Shown here: positions 37,160 to 46,743 of the stretch, piece by piece
How positions within the stretch are numbered: the stretch's first letter is position 1
Layout of the letters: each line of letters begins with the position of its first letter
Assembly: GCF_000967425.1 (NCBI RefSeq)
Contig: NZ_FO082820.1
Coordinates: 4,175,732 to 4,239,731, forward strand
Reading direction: 5' to 3'
Source: Pseudorhizobium banfieldiae
GTDB taxonomy: Bacteria > Pseudomonadota > Alphaproteobacteria > Rhizobiales > Rhizobiaceae
Length of the DNA: 64,000 nt
Position numbers and translations under genes: made by a program
Notes under the pieces: generated by a model
The model's input: the letters and a program-made list of their open reading frames with translations, nothing else
The model's database searches: none
Told to the model about the DNA's origin: nothing

Positions 37160-37740
37160 GCCTGGTCTCCTGACAGCTCGTTTTTCTTTTCCTTGATCAG
37201 GAGCGTTTCAGTTTCCTCTACGTCCTCTTCCGCCTCGATCCAGAAGCCGTCCCGTATGCACTGGATGCAGCGGAAGACCTGGGCGATGCCCTGGATGAAC
37301 AGGAGGATGCCGGCCGCGACAATGGCGGTCTTGAACTGGTAAATCGGAATGCCCGCCGGGCTGTTGACGCTGACTTCGCCATAGCCCCAGGATCGCGAGG
37401 CATATTTCCAGCCTGCGAAGATCAGGGCCGTGACACCCGGAAAAAAGAAGAAGATATAGAGAACCAGGTCGACTGTCGCCTGCGTTCTCGGTCTCCAGAG
37501 TCGATAAAGAAAGTCGCCTCGGACGTGTCCGCCGCGGGAGAGCGTATAAGCGCCTCCCATCATGAACAGCGTACCGTACATGATGAAAGAGACGTCGAGG
37601 GCCCAAGGGGTGGGGCGACCAACGATATAGCGGACGAAGACCTCATAGCTCGTGCCAAAGGTCATCAGTAGGATGAGCCAGGCGAAGGCCTTGCCGAACC
37701 ATGCCGACAGCCCGTCGGCGAACCGGATGAATGCGATCAT
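37156..37740 (-). CDS. dctQ: TRAP transporter small permease (DctQ)
   Basis: A 194-residue protein with four membrane helices, the DctQ fold that embraces DctM: SAWFGKAFAWLILLMTFGTSYEVFVRY starts helix 1 and ALDVSFIMYGTLFMMGGAYTLSRGGHVRGDFLY is the conserved middle. The start is taken at ATG 37740 (GGAAG upstream at a slightly long distance); an in-frame start at 37806 would add a proline-rich leader. The C-terminal tail is acidic. It is translationally coupled to dctM and follows dctP by 83 bases. Confidence 0.9.
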   Translation of the reverse strand: MIAFIRFADGLSAWFGKAFAWLILLMTFGTSYEVFVRYIVGRPTPWALDVSFIMYGTLFMMGGAYTLSRGGHVRGDFLYRLWRPRTQATVDLVLYIFFFFPGVTALIFAGWKYASRSWGYGEVSVNSPAGIPIYQFKTAIVAAGILLFIQGIAQVFRCIQCIRDGFWIEAEEDVEETETLLIKEKKNELSGDQA

Positions 37741-37823
37741 CGACGTGAACGTCTTCCTGATGGGAGAGGGGCCGGCAGGCGCGACTGCACCCGCCGGCAT
37801 TACCACTTGCGGTCAAGAACGGC

Positions 37824-38957
37824 TCAGAGCTTGAGCTTGTTCGGGAAGTAGTGGTTGTAGGCGAGCTGGTAGTCCGGAGAGTTCATCAGCTCGTAATAGG
37901 TAACCCGCTCAACCCAGGCACGCTGGCTGTCGAGGACCTTCTTCATGAAGGCATCCTTCTCCAGTTCGACGATCAAGTCGTCCCATGCCTTAATCTGGGC
38001 ATCGAGGATATCCTGAGAAGTCCGATGGACCTTGACGCCGGATTCCTCCTCCAGCTTCCGGAGGTCGGCCGAATAGTTGTCCATCGCCGACGCGGTGTTG
38101 GCAGTGGACGCCGCCTCGACAGCATACTTCACGATGGCCTGGAGGTCCGGCTCGAGATCCTCATAGAAGCCTCTGTTGAACAGGAACTCGAAGGATTCCG
38201 ACGCCTGGTGGTACGAAGAGAGGTAGTAGTTCTTCGCGACATCCTGCGCACCGAAGCGCAAGTCGGACGACGGATTGTTGAACTCAAAAGCATCGATGAC
38301 GCCTCGTTCCATCGCCGGGACGATCTCGCCACCTGGAAGCTGTGCAACGGACATGCCCATCGCCTGCATCAGGTCGGCGGCGAGACCGACGGTGCGGTAC
38401 TTCAACCCGTTGATATCGCTGACAGCGTTGACTTCGTTCTTGAACCAGCCGAAGGGCTGGGCGAACATCGGGAAGCCTAGGTAGCCCACGACCTCGAGGC
38501 CGAGGATGTCCTGCTGCAGTTCCCGGTAGAACTCGGCACCGCCGCCGGCATAGAACCAGGACAGCATGGTCGTGGCAGAGCCCCCGAAGACCGGACCGGT
38601 GCCGAACAGCGATGCGCCCTTGTGCTTGCCGTACCAGTAGACGGGAACCGAGTGGGCCGCGTCGATGACGCCGTCATGGACAGCGTCCAGAACCTGAAAT
38701 GCGCCTACGACTGCGCCCGCTGGCAGCAGGTCGACCGTCAGCCGTCCTCCCGACATTGCGTCGACACGTTCGGTGAACTGCCGGGCAAAATCCATCCAGA
38801 TGTCCGACGCCGGCCACGACGTCTGCATCTTCATCACGATCGGTGATTGTGCCAGCACGGCCGGTGCCGCAAGAGTGCCAGCGGCTGCTCCGCCTGCAGT
38901 TGCGCTGATCTTCAGGAACGAACGGCGCGTATGCGCCTTCTTCTCAGGCTTATCCAT
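37824..38957 (-). CDS. dctP: TRAP transporter substrate-binding protein (DctP)
   Basis: A 377-residue periplasmic binding protein with a twin-arginine signal (TRRSFLKISATAGGAAAG). The DctP fold shows the conserved arginine in GLKYRTVGLAADLMQAMG and the asparagine-containing VIDAFEFNNPSSD, which together bind a carboxylate. FNNPSSDL and WYGKHKGASLFG are typical of the group that binds 2-oxo acids or similar carboxylates; the exact ligand cannot be told. It heads the operon, with GGAGGAG before the ATG and an inverted repeat 88-110 bases upstream. Confidence 0.92.
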   Translation of the reverse strand: MDKPEKKAHTRRSFLKISATAGGAAAGTLAAPAVLAQSPIVMKMQTSWPASDIWMDFARQFTERVDAMSGGRLTVDLLPAGAVVGAFQVLDAVHDGVIDAAHSVPVYWYGKHKGASLFGTGPVFGGSATTMLSWFYAGGGAEFYRELQQDILGLEVVGYLGFPMFAQPFGWFKNEVNAVSDINGLKYRTVGLAADLMQAMGMSVAQLPGGEIVPAMERGVIDAFEFNNPSSDLRFGAQDVAKNYYLSSYHQASESFEFLFNRGFYEDLEPDLQAIVKYAVEAASTANTASAMDNYSADLRKLEEESGVKVHRTSQDILDAQIKAWDDLIVELEKDAFMKKVLDSQRAWVERVTYYELMNSPDYQLAYNHYFPNKLKL

Positions 38958-39044
38958 TGATTTCTCCTCCCATTTGGGCGGGCTTTTGCCCTTCTCCCAA
39001 GATCAGTATTGAGGAAAAACTTTCGGACAGCAATACGCTACGGA

Positions 39045-39067
39045 CACGTCAGCTTCAAATTGACGTG
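39045..39067. promoter_or_regulatory. Perfect inverted repeat, candidate operator of TRAP operon
   Basis: CACGTCA (39045-39051) and TGACGTG (39061-39067) are exact reverse complements separated by nine bases, in the gap upstream of dctP. The arm length and spacing suit a dimeric regulator. No regulator gene is adjacent, so the protein that binds is unknown. Confidence 0.5.
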
Positions 39068-39101
39068 CCGGTGGGACAGGATGCCGGAGAATTGTTGACG
39101 C

Positions 39102-39266
39102 TCAGCGCGTCGAGGCGCCCGGTATTGAGCCCGTTGCGCAAGGATCTACTCCATAGGCCGGAGCGCACTTGCCGCCGCCTGCCGCGCCCGTTTCCGGGGC
39201 GATGAAAGAGCCGACGAGGATCGTCAGTGCCGCACACGCAAAAAACAGTGCGATGGGCTTGCCCAT
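39102..39266 (-). CDS. Small exported hypothetical protein (54 aa)
   Basis: A 54-residue product: MGKPIALFFACAALTILVGSF is a signal peptide or membrane anchor, followed by a short region with two cysteines (GGGKCAPAYGVDPCATG) that could form a disulphide in the periplasm. The start at 39266 has AAAGG upstream. I do not recognise the family. It lies upstream of the TRAP operon on the same strand and downstream of the NDUFA9-like gene. Confidence 0.6.
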   Translation of the reverse strand: MGKPIALFFACAALTILVGSFIAPETGAAGGGKCAPAYGVDPCATGSIPGASTR

Positions 39267-39464
39267 GGAGAAATGCCTTTCAGACAATGTGATTGAAGCG
39301 TAATTTCGCTGCAGCCGTGTATGAACCGCCTGCAGGATTTTCAATAGAGGAACTTGCTGAATCCCGCGTTAATGCTCAACGCAAGACCGAGTGGGGCGTT
39401 CGTGCCACAGGCGGCGCCGAGCAGGCCTGCATCACCGGCAGGAGATTGCCTCAGGCCGCTTGCC

Positions 39465-40445
39465 CTAGGCCGCTTTGCCGCTGTTGGTGAACTGGCCTTG
39501 CGGACGATACTGGACGAGGTAGGAGGGCACGACGGACGTGAGATGCGTCGGACGGATACCCATGCCCTCCAAGGTTCGGCCATCGCGAATCGCCTCTTCC
39601 GAGACGACGTTGTCCTTCTTCAGCAGCGCGACCTGATCGCTGGTGATCGGCGGCTTGATGAGGGGGATCAGCGAGGCGACGCTGCCGATCATCGAGGCGA
39701 TGGGGAAGGGGAGAGAGATCAGCGGCCGCTTGCGCGCGGTCGTCCGCAGAACGATTTCCATGCATTCGCGGAACGTCAGCACCTCCGGCCCACCGAGTTC
39801 GTAGATGCGGCCGCCGGGGATGACGCCGTCGACGCCGAGCGCCACCGCCTTGGCGACATCCTCCACGTAGACCGGCTGGAACTTCGTCTTGCCGCCGCCG
39901 ATCAGGGGCAGCGCCGGGAACATCTTGGCCATCCCGGCAAACTTGTTGAAGAAGCTGTCCTCCGGTCCGAAAACGATGGAGGGGCGCAGGATCACTGCGT
40001 CCGGTACCGTATCGAGGATTGCGGCTTCTGCGCGACCCTTGCTCTGCGCGTAGCTCGAGTCGGAATCCCTGTCGGCGCCGATGGCCGAGACATGTACCAG
40101 CTTGGCACCGGCGGCGCGTGCCGCTTCGGCCACGGCCCTTCCGCCGAAGTCCTGCACCGCATTGAAGGAGTTGCGCCCGCTTTCGAAGAGGATGCCGACG
40201 CAATTGACGACGAAGGATGCGCCTTCGACCGCACGGTCCACCGAATATCGATAGCGCAGATTTGCCTGCACCAGCGCAATCTGGCCCACATAACCATAGG
40301 GCAGAAGGAAGCCGGCGAGGTCCGGACGCCGCACCGCCACCCGGATACGGTAGCCCCGCTTCACGAGGCTGCGAACCACATGTCGTCCGACAAAGCCCGA
40401 GCCTCCGAACACGGTGACGAGGGGCGGCAGGTTGGACACGGACAT
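39465..40445 (-). CDS. Complex I NDUFA9-like SDR protein
   Basis: A 326-residue atypical SDR with the dinucleotide motif FGGSGFVGRHVV (about residues 13-24), VQANLRYRYSVDRAVEGASFVVNCVGIL and LRPSIVFGPEDSFFNKFA. This is the pattern of the mitochondrial complex I accessory subunit NDUFA9 and its alphaproteobacterial relatives. Whether the bacterial protein joins NADH dehydrogenase is not settled; no nuo genes are near. CGGAG precedes ATG 40445; a longer frame to 40580 is not supported. Confidence 0.9.
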   Translation of the reverse strand: MSVSNLPPLVTVFGGSGFVGRHVVRSLVKRGYRIRVAVRRPDLAGFLLPYGYVGQIALVQANLRYRYSVDRAVEGASFVVNCVGILFESGRNSFNAVQDFGGRAVAEAARAAGAKLVHVSAIGADRDSDSSYAQSKGRAEAAILDTVPDAVILRPSIVFGPEDSFFNKFAGMAKMFPALPLIGGGKTKFQPVYVEDVAKAVALGVDGVIPGGRIYELGGPEVLTFRECMEIVLRTTARKRPLISLPFPIASMIGSVASLIPLIKPPITSDQVALLKKDNVVSEEAIRDGRTLEGMGIRPTHLTSVVPSYLVQYRPQGQFTNSGKAA

Positions 40446-40542
40446 GGGTGGCTCCGGGAACTGTGATGGTCGGGTTGTCAGCGGTCTCTTAGACCAAATG
40501 TTCTTCAACGGGAAGCGGAAGAAGTGCTGCAGTTGACGAGTG

Positions 40543-40830
40543 TCAGACGCTTTCCACGACGACCATTTCGGCGTCCGCACATTCCTGCCGGATCTTGGCC
40601 GCCGCCTGGTATTCCAGCGAATTGTAGCAGTCCACCGCCGCTTGGACCGAGGGAAACTCGATCACGACGTTGCGGCCCCGCGCCTTGCCTTCCAGCTCGA
40701 CGAACTGTCCACCACGTGCCAGGAAGTTGGCGCCGAACCGTTCGAATGCCGGCTTCGCCGTGCTGACGTAGTCCTTGTAGCGCTCCGGGTCGCGAACATC
40801 GACTCTGGCAATCCAATAGGCCTTGGGCAT
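40543..40830 (-). CDS. DUF1330 domain protein
   Basis: A 95-residue protein starting MPKAYWIARVDVRDPERYKDYV, a textbook DUF1330 opening, with ARGRNVVIEFPSVQAAVDCYNSLEYQAA in the second half. It has a ferredoxin-like alpha+beta fold of the dimeric barrel type. No activity is established for the family. GGAGG lies just upstream of the ATG. It follows pyrF closely (26 bases) and probably shares its transcript. Confidence 0.93.
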   Translation of the reverse strand: MPKAYWIARVDVRDPERYKDYVSTAKPAFERFGANFLARGGQFVELEGKARGRNVVIEFPSVQAAVDCYNSLEYQAAAKIRQECADAEMVVVESV

Positions 40831-40856
40831 GCGGGTTCCTCCTTACGGTTTGAAAT

Positions 40857-41549
40857 CTAGAGCGCGGACGTCATCTCAGCGAGGATCGCACGGGCGGCCG
40901 CGCGCGGATCCGCTGCCTTGACGATCGGACGGCCGACGACAAGATGGCTTGAGCCGGCACGCAGTGCATCGCCCGGGGTCATCACCCGCTTCTGGTCGCC
41001 GGCATCGCCGCCGGCCGGACGAATCCCCGGCGTGACGATTGCCATGTCCGATCCGACGATCTTGCGCACCGCCGCCGATTCCTCCGCCGAGCAGACGATA
41101 CCCCCCATCCCGGCTGCGAGCGCCTGTTCGGCGCGACGCATGACCAGCGTACGCGCATCCGCCTGGTAACCCACCTCAAGCAGGTCGGCGTCGTCCATGG
41201 ACGTCAGCACGGTCACCGCGAGAAGGCAGAGGCCTGAGCCCTCGGCGGCCTTGACTGCGGCGCGCATGGCCTTCGGATAGGCATGCACTGTCAGCATCGT
41301 CACTCCCATCGTGGCGATGTTTTCGACGCCCTTCGCAACAGTGTTGTCGATGTCGAGAAGCTTCATGTCGAGAAAGACGTTCTTGCCGTCCTTCGCGAGG
41401 TCGCGGGCGAACTCGATGCCGCCCGCAAACGCGAGCTGGTATCCGATCTTGTAGAAGGGAACCGTGTCGCCCAGCGTGGCGACCATCTTTTCCGCTTCAC
41501 CGACGGTCGGGATATCGAGGCCAACGATCAGGCGGTTACGCGCGTGCAT
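40857..41549 (-). CDS. pyrF: Orotidine 5'-phosphate decarboxylase
   Basis: A 230-residue TIM-barrel enzyme that makes UMP from OMP. The catalytic tetrad region [16 protein letters not shown] (near residue 60) has the Asp-Lys-Asp arrangement; the phosphate-binding end includes [10 protein letters not shown] and [14 protein letters not shown]. It starts [15 protein letters not shown]. It overlaps the end of the phosphatase-like gene by 14 bases, so it lies inside a compact run with that gene and the DUF1330 gene. Confidence 0.97.
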   Translation of the reverse strand: MHARNRLIVGLDIPTVGEAEKMVATLGDTVPFYKIGYQLAFAGGIEFARDLAKDGKNVFLDMKLLDIDNTVAKGVENIATMGVTMLTVHAYPKAMRAAVKAAEGSGLCLLAVTVLTSMDDADLLEVGYQADARTLVMRRAEQALAAGMGGIVCSAEESAAVRKIVGSDMAIVTPGIRPAGGDAGDQKRVMTPGDALRAGSSHLVVGRPIVKAADPRAAARAILAEMTSAL

Positions 41550-42135
41550 GTTCGAACCCCTTCCATTGTTCCATAGCCGTCCAGTCGCATGTCACGATTC
41601 TGTCTGCAAGGGAGAAGGCGAAGAGATTGCCGCCGCCGGCCGGCTGGTCGCGGTCCCGCGAAATCCACACGCCCTGGAGATGGCATTTCAGGAGCGTCCC
41701 CACTCCGCCATGCCCGACAAAGGCAATCGGGATTTCCGGATCATGGTCCGCCAGGATCCGATCGATCGCTTTGACGATCCGTGCCTGCGCATCGATTGCG
41801 CGTTCCCACCCATGGAAACTCTCGTCTGGGTGGGCGAAGAACCAGTCAGCCGCCTTCTCGAACTCGGCGGGAGGCAGGAAGCCGGTACTGCTGCGGTCGT
41901 TCTCGTACATGTCGGCGGCAACCTCGACGGCCGCACCGGAGACACGGGCCAGCAGTTCGGCCGTCTCCACTGCCTTCCTCTCATCGCTCGAAACGATGCG
42001 TTGAAGAGTGGCAGCCCAAGCGCTCTGGGCAGCCTCGTTCGCCCGTGCCCTGCCGGTTTCCGACAGCCCCCATTGCGGAACGGGAACCTGCGGGTCGATG
42101 TTCACTTGGGGATGGGTAACATAGACGCCGAACAT
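41536..42135 (-). CDS. Histidine phosphatase superfamily protein, RHG motif lost
   Basis: A 199-residue protein of the phosphoglycerate-mutase-like fold: [32 protein letters not shown] and [15 protein letters not shown] are standard. The N-terminal RHG motif that carries the phospho-accepting histidine reads YVTHP at residues 5-9, so the histidine may remain (His8) but the arginine and glycine are replaced. The second histidine (GHGG) is intact. Reduced or altered activity is possible. It overlaps pyrF and follows pmtA by six bases. Confidence 0.82.
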   Translation of the reverse strand: MFGVYVTHPQVNIDPQVPVPQWGLSETGRARANEAAQSAWAATLQRIVSSDERKAVETAELLARVSGAAVEVAADMYENDRSSTGFLPPAEFEKAADWFFAHPDESFHGWERAIDAQARIVKAIDRILADHDPEIPIAFVGHGGVGTLLKCHLQGVWISRDRDQPAGGGNLFAFSLADRIVTCDWTAMEQWKGFEHARA

Positions 42136-42141
42136 GGCGAG

Positions 42142-42735
42142 CTAGCCCCGGCTGTAGACCCAGAGCTGCGCCGGCGGGATGTTGCGGACGACGAAGTCGA
42201 GGTGGCGGATATGGAACCGGTCAGGGCGGGCGTCGATGGGAGATACCGGGCTATAGGTGATCTGGACAACAGGGCGGCCGGGCGGCATTCGGTCGAGCAG
42301 GTCCTCCAGCAGCGCGATGCGCTTCTCCATCGGAAAGCTCAGCATCGGGATCGCCGAAATCACCGCATCGAACTTGCGGTCCTTCCAGTCACCAAGTGTC
42401 GTGTCCAGGTCGAAGGCGTCGCCGTTGATGAAGTTGACGCCAGGGATCGTCCGCTTGAGGTGCTGGTAGAAATCGGTCGAATACTCGATCGAGACGATAT
42501 TCTCCGCCGCCACGCCGCGGTCGATGATCGCCTTGGTGATGATGCCGGTGCCGGGTCCGAGTTCAAGAACCGGCAGGCCTGAAGCCGGATTGATGACGCT
42601 CGCCATGCGACGCGCGGTGACCGCTGAAGTCGGCAATATGGCCCCGACGCTCTTGGGGCCGTCGATCCAGCCCTTGAAGAACCTGATCTCCTCGTCGAAC
42701 TTCCGGCCCAGCCTTTCCTTCAGTCGCAATTCCAT
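42142..42735 (-). CDS. pmtA: Phospholipid N-methyltransferase, Sinorhizobium type
   Basis: A 197-residue SAM-dependent methyltransferase very like Sinorhizobium PmtA, which methylates phosphatidylethanolamine three times to phosphatidylcholine at the inner membrane. The N-terminal amphipathic stretch (MELRLKERLGRKFDEEIRF) probably binds membrane; the SAM site is VLELGPGTGIITKAI (near residue 56); the end HLDFVVRNIPPAQLWVYSRG is characteristic. It is transcribed with the phosphatase-like gene and lies downstream of dnaN, separated from it by a terminator. Confidence 0.94.
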   Translation of the reverse strand: MELRLKERLGRKFDEEIRFFKGWIDGPKSVGAILPTSAVTARRMASVINPASGLPVLELGPGTGIITKAIIDRGVAAENIVSIEYSTDFYQHLKRTIPGVNFINGDAFDLDTTLGDWKDRKFDAVISAIPMLSFPMEKRIALLEDLLDRMPPGRPVVQITYSPVSPIDARPDRFHIRHLDFVVRNIPPAQLWVYSRG

Positions 42736-42823
42736 CAGGTCTCTCCTCCTTGATCCATAAGGGCTTATGTGGGGTCAATGACGCAAAAACAAGGCGGAAT
42801 GTCGCATCTGGACAACGACAGCA

Positions 42824-42853
42824 AAAAAGCGGCAAGTTTCCCAGCCGCTTTTT
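42824..42853 (-). terminator. Rho-independent terminator after dnaN
   Basis: AAAAAGCGGC (42824-42833) pairs perfectly with GCCGCTTTTT (42844-42853) around a 10-base loop. On the minus strand the stem ends in a run of six T residues, directly after the dnaN stop, so it ends the dnaN transcript before pmtA. Confidence 0.88.
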
Positions 42854-42858
42854 CTGTG

Positions 42859-43977
42859 TCAGACCCGCATCGGCATCAGGACGTAGAGCGCGTCATCGCC
42901 CGCGGTGTCCCGCACCAGGGTAGGGGAGCCCGCGTCCGCGAGCATGAAGACCGCATCCTCGCCTGAAAGCTGCGCGGTGATGTCGAGCAGGTACTTGGCG
43001 TTGAAGCCGATCTCCAGCGGATCGTGTTCATAGCCTACTGCGACCTCTTCCGTCGCGCTGCCGGAATCGGGATTGTTTACGGTAAGCGTCAGTTGCCCAT
43101 CGGCCAGCGACAGCTTCACGGCACGGCCTCGCTCCGACGAGATTGTCGATACGCGGTCGACGGCGCGGGTGAAGCTCTGGCAGTCGACGCGCATCTCCTT
43201 GTCGTTGTTCGTCGGGATGACGCGCTGGTAATCGGGGAATGTGCCGTCGATCAGCTTCGACGTCATGATGATGGAGCCGATCGTCAGGCGGATCTTCGCG
43301 TCGGAGACCTCGACCGTGACCATCAGGTCGGGGTTGTCGACCAGCTTCTGAAGCTCGCCGACGGTCTTGCGCGGAATGATGATGCCCGGCATGCCTTCCG
43401 AACCTGAGGGTGCCTCGACATCGGCGCGGGCCAGCCGATGTCCGTCGGTCGCCACGGCACGCAGCTTCAGGTCGCCGCCGGCCTCGATCGTGTGGAAGAA
43501 GATGCCGTTCAGGTAGTATCGTGTCTCTTCCGTCGAGATGGCGAACTGGGTGCGGTCGATCAGCATCTTCAGATCGGTCGCCTTCAGCTTGAAAGTATGG
43601 CTGAAGCTGCCGGCGGTAAGATCGGGGAAGTCCGCCTCCGGAAGGCACTGCAGCGAGAACTTCGAGCGTCCCGACTGCACCGTCATCGAGCCGCCGTCCG
43701 GATTGGTCGCCAGACGGACCTCCGATCCCTCCGGCAATTTGCGGACGATTTCATAGAGGAGATGCGCTGGCACGGTCGTGGCACCCGGCTGTTCGACCAT
43801 GGCTGCAACCGCCTCGGTGATCTCCAGGTCGAGGTCCGTCGCCTTGAGCTCCAGGTCGGCGCCGGAAGCGCGCAGGAGCACGTTCGACAGGATCGGGATC
43901 GTGTTGCGACGTTCCACGACACGATGGACATGGTTCAGCGACTTCAGGAGATTGGACCGCTCAAGAGTAATACGCAT
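42859..43977 (-). CDS. dnaN: DNA polymerase III subunit beta (sliding clamp)
   Basis: A 372-residue sliding clamp, the ring-shaped processivity factor of the replicase. It starts MRITLERSNLLKSLNHVHRVVERRNTIPILSNVLL, contains the repeated clamp folds, and ends DDALYVLMPMRV, the canonical C-terminal MPMRV-type ending. It is not adjacent to dnaA, which is usual in Rhizobiales. It diverges from rsmI. Confidence 0.98.
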   Translation of the reverse strand: MRITLERSNLLKSLNHVHRVVERRNTIPILSNVLLRASGADLELKATDLDLEITEAVAAMVEQPGATTVPAHLLYEIVRKLPEGSEVRLATNPDGGSMTVQSGRSKFSLQCLPEADFPDLTAGSFSHTFKLKATDLKMLIDRTQFAISTEETRYYLNGIFFHTIEAGGDLKLRAVATDGHRLARADVEAPSGSEGMPGIIIPRKTVGELQKLVDNPDLMVTVEVSDAKIRLTIGSIIMTSKLIDGTFPDYQRVIPTNNDKEMRVDCQSFTRAVDRVSTISSERGRAVKLSLADGQLTLTVNNPDSGSATEEVAVGYEHDPLEIGFNAKYLLDITAQLSGEDAVFMLADAGSPTLVRDTAGDDALYVLMPMRV

Positions 43978-44232
43978 GGACGCTACCGCTTCTGACCGGG
44001 ACGCCGGCAGGAACGGGGCGTCCGCATGTTTGCCGGCCGCAGGGCCGGGAGATGTGGAGGCGCAAAATGGCAGAACATTCCCCTAGAAAGCAAGAGCCGG
44101 AAGGGCCGCCACCGGCGCGAATGGGAACTTGTTGCCATGATTCACAGGGAAAACTTCGCGACGCTCCGCTTGCCCGCCTGCCGCACCTCGCCCATAAGAA
44201 GGCGAGAGCAAGCAGATCAGCCGGATACCTTC

Positions 44233-45150
44233 GTGAGCGACGAACAGAAGACCATGGGCCGCAGCTACAGGATCGGCAATACGGCGGTCCCCGCACGCCC
44301 GCTGGAGCCGGGGCTCTATCTCGTCGCCACCCCGATCGGTAATCTCGGCGATATCACCCTGCGTGCGCTCGAGACGCTGGCGGGAGCCGACGTGCTTGCC
44401 TGCGAAGACACGCGTGTGACGCGCGTGCTTCTGGACCGCTACGGCATCGTCAACCGCCCCTTCGCCTATCACGAACACAATGCCGCCGAAGCAGGGCCGA
44501 AGCTGCTTGCCGCGCTCGCGGAAGGACGGTCGGTGGCGCTCGTTTCGGATGCGGGCACTCCCCTCGTCTCGGACCCGGGCTACCGGCTGGGACGCATGGC
44601 AATCGACGCTGGACACCGCGTCATCCCTATCCCCGGCGCCTCGGCGCCCTTGGCGGCGCTGGTGGGTTCAGGCCTGCCCTCGGACAGCTTCCTGTTCGCC
44701 GGCTTCCTGCCGGTCAAGGACAAGGGCAGGCGGGATCGGCTGGCAGAACTGTCGCGCGTGCCGGCGACGCTCGTCTTTTTCGAATCGCCCCACCGTATCG
44801 GGGCGAGCCTTGCCGCCGCAGCCGATGTTCTCGGAACGGCTCGCGAGGCGGCAGTGTGTCGCGAATTGACGAAGGCCTTTGAGGAATTCCGGCGGGGCAC
44901 GCTGGCGGAACTGGCTGACTTCTATGCGGAGCGGGCCGTGAAGGGCGAAATCGTCCTCCTGATAGCTCCTCCTGAAATCGATGATGTGCCGGGGGCGATG
45001 GAGGTCGATGTCCTGCTGAAGGAACTGGCGGCCACCATGCCGACATCCAAGGCGGCCGCCGAGGGCGCGCGCCTCACAGGGCTGTCGAAGAAGGACCTCT
45101 ACCAGCGGCTGCTGGCGCTGAAGGACGGAGACGGTGGCAAAGCAAGCTAG
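44233..45150 (+). CDS. rsmI: 16S rRNA (cytidine1402-2'-O)-methyltransferase
   Basis: About 305 residues. The tetrapyrrole-methylase fold of RsmI is shown by LYLVATPIGNLGDITLRALE, ADVLACEDTRVTRVLLDRYG and SDAGTPLVSDPGYRL. RsmI modifies C1402 of 16S rRNA together with RsmH. The start is uncertain: GTG 44233 (giving MSDEQKTM...) or ATG 44254; a longer frame to 44026 is not typical. The gene begins the rsmI-yraN-gshB run, with yraN overlapping its end by 17 bases. Confidence 0.95.
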   Translation: MSDEQKTMGRSYRIGNTAVPARPLEPGLYLVATPIGNLGDITLRALETLAGADVLACEDTRVTRVLLDRYGIVNRPFAYHEHNAAEAGPKLLAALAEGRSVALVSDAGTPLVSDPGYRLGRMAIDAGHRVIPIPGASAPLAALVGSGLPSDSFLFAGFLPVKDKGRRDRLAELSRVPATLVFFESPHRIGASLAAAADVLGTAREAAVCRELTKAFEEFRRGTLAELADFYAERAVKGEIVLLIAPPEIDDVPGAMEVDVLLKELAATMPTSKAAAEGARLTGLSKKDLYQRLLALKDGDGGKAS

Positions 45151-45496
45151 GGAGAGGCGCCGGGCGGAACGGCGCGGCCATTTCGCCGAATATGCCGCCG
45201 CACTCTTTCTGCTGGCGAAAGGTTATCGGATCCTCGCCATCCGCTTCCGTACCAAGGCCGGGGAGATCGACTTGGTAGCGCGAAAGGGTGATCTGGCAGT
45301 CTTCGTCGAGGTCAAGGCGAGGGTCGGAGAGCGGGAGGCTGTGGATGCCGTGAGCGCTACGGCCCAACGACGCATTCGCGCAGCAAGCGACATATGGCTT
45401 TCACGCCGTTCGGATGCCGCGCGCCTGTCGCAACGCTACGATGTCGTTGCCGTGCTTCCCGGCCGTCTTCCAAAGCACTTCCCAGATGCATTCTGA
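45134..45496 (+). CDS. YraN family protein (UPF0102)
   Basis: A 120-residue protein of the predicted Holliday-junction-resolvase-like endonuclease fold: GHFAEYAAALFLLAKGYRILAIRFRTKAGEIDLVARKGDLAVFVEVKAR has the E...D-X-EVK pattern of such nucleases. The activity has not been proven to my knowledge. It starts at GTG 45134 within the end of rsmI, which is the usual genomic partner. Confidence 0.92.
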   Translation: MAKQARERRRAERRGHFAEYAAALFLLAKGYRILAIRFRTKAGEIDLVARKGDLAVFVEVKARVGEREAVDAVSATAQRRIRAASDIWLSRRSDAARLSQRYDVVAVLPGRLPKHFPDAF

Positions 45497-45612
45497 GGGA
45501 GTTCGTGCTTTGTCGCCGTCGGTGCGGTAGCCGTCGTCAGGGCTATACCAGCCGTTGCCTTTGACGAGCCGCCGTCCTACATCAGGCGGGCATTTTTGAA
45601 GGGGCAGGGACG

Positions 45613-46563
45613 ATGGCGAACATCCGCAGGGTCGCATTCCAGATGGACCATGTCTCCAGCATCAACATTGCTGGAGATTCCACCTTTGCCATGGCGCTGG
45701 AGGCGCAGGCGCGCGGCTACGAGCTCTTCCACTACACCCCGGACCGTCTGACCATGCGCGACGGCAAGATCTTTGCCGCCGTGGAGCCGATGCAGGTCCG
45801 CGATGTCAAGGGCGACCACTACAGCCTCGGAGAGCGCGAGCGCGTCGACCTTTCTACCATGGACGTGATCCACCTGCGCCAGGACCCGCCCTTCCATATG
45901 GGCTACATCACCTCGACGCATCTGCTCGAGCGCATCCATCCGAAGACACTGGTGGTCAACGACCCCGCATGGGTCCGCAATTCGCCGGAGAAGATCTTCG
46001 TCACCGAATTTGCCGACCTGATGCCGGCGACGCTGATCAGCCGCGACGTGCAGGAGATCGCCGCCTTCCGCCAGGAGATGGGCGACATCATCCTGAAGCC
46101 GCTCTACGGCAATGGTGGCGCAGGCGTGTTCCATTCCGCCCGCGACGACCGCAACTTCACGTCGCTGCTGGAAATGTTCGAACAGGTCTATCGCGGCGAG
46201 CCCTACATCGCGCAGGCTTATCTGCCGGCCGTGCGCAAGGGCGACAAGCGCATCCTGCTGGTGGATGGAGAGCCTGTCGGCGCCATCAACCGCGTGCCGG
46301 CGGAGACCGACAGCCGTTCCAACATGCATGTCGGCGGCCGTGCCGAGGCCGTCGAACTGACGCGGCGTGATCGGGAGATATGCCAACGGATCGGGCCCGC
46401 GCTTCGGGAGCGTGGCTTCATCTTCGTCGGCATCGACGTCATCGGCGATTACATGACGGAGATCAACGTAACGTCGCCGACCGGTATTCGCGAGGTGAAG
46501 AAGTTCGGCGGCGCCGATGTTGCTGGCCTGCTTTGGGACGCGATCGAAGCCAAGCGCCCTTGA
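45613..46563 (+). CDS. gshB: Glutathione synthase
   Basis: A 316-residue ATP-grasp enzyme joining glycine to gamma-glutamylcysteine. It starts [24 protein letters not shown]; the ATP-grasp part has [15 protein letters not shown] (near residue 155), [18 protein letters not shown] and a late [11 protein letters not shown] for metal and glycine. The gene lies 116 bases downstream of yraN in the same direction. Confidence 0.97.
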   Translation: MANIRRVAFQMDHVSSINIAGDSTFAMALEAQARGYELFHYTPDRLTMRDGKIFAAVEPMQVRDVKGDHYSLGERERVDLSTMDVIHLRQDPPFHMGYITSTHLLERIHPKTLVVNDPAWVRNSPEKIFVTEFADLMPATLISRDVQEIAAFRQEMGDIILKPLYGNGGAGVFHSARDDRNFTSLLEMFEQVYRGEPYIAQAYLPAVRKGDKRILLVDGEPVGAINRVPAETDSRSNMHVGGRAEAVELTRRDREICQRIGPALRERGFIFVGIDVIGDYMTEINVTSPTGIREVKKFGGADVAGLLWDAIEAKRP

Positions 46564-46743
46564 TCTGCGGCTGCAGACCAGTTTTGTTCTCGCGCTACAA
46601 TCTCCTGCAACCGAAGATCAACAGAGACGGGAAATAGTTCCTGCGATGTTCTTGTTTTATTCTCATTTCCATGCCAGATTGCAATCGCTGGCGCGGAAAG
46701 CGTGGATCGCTTGGCGCTTCTGGCATGAGCTTGGAGGCGGTTT

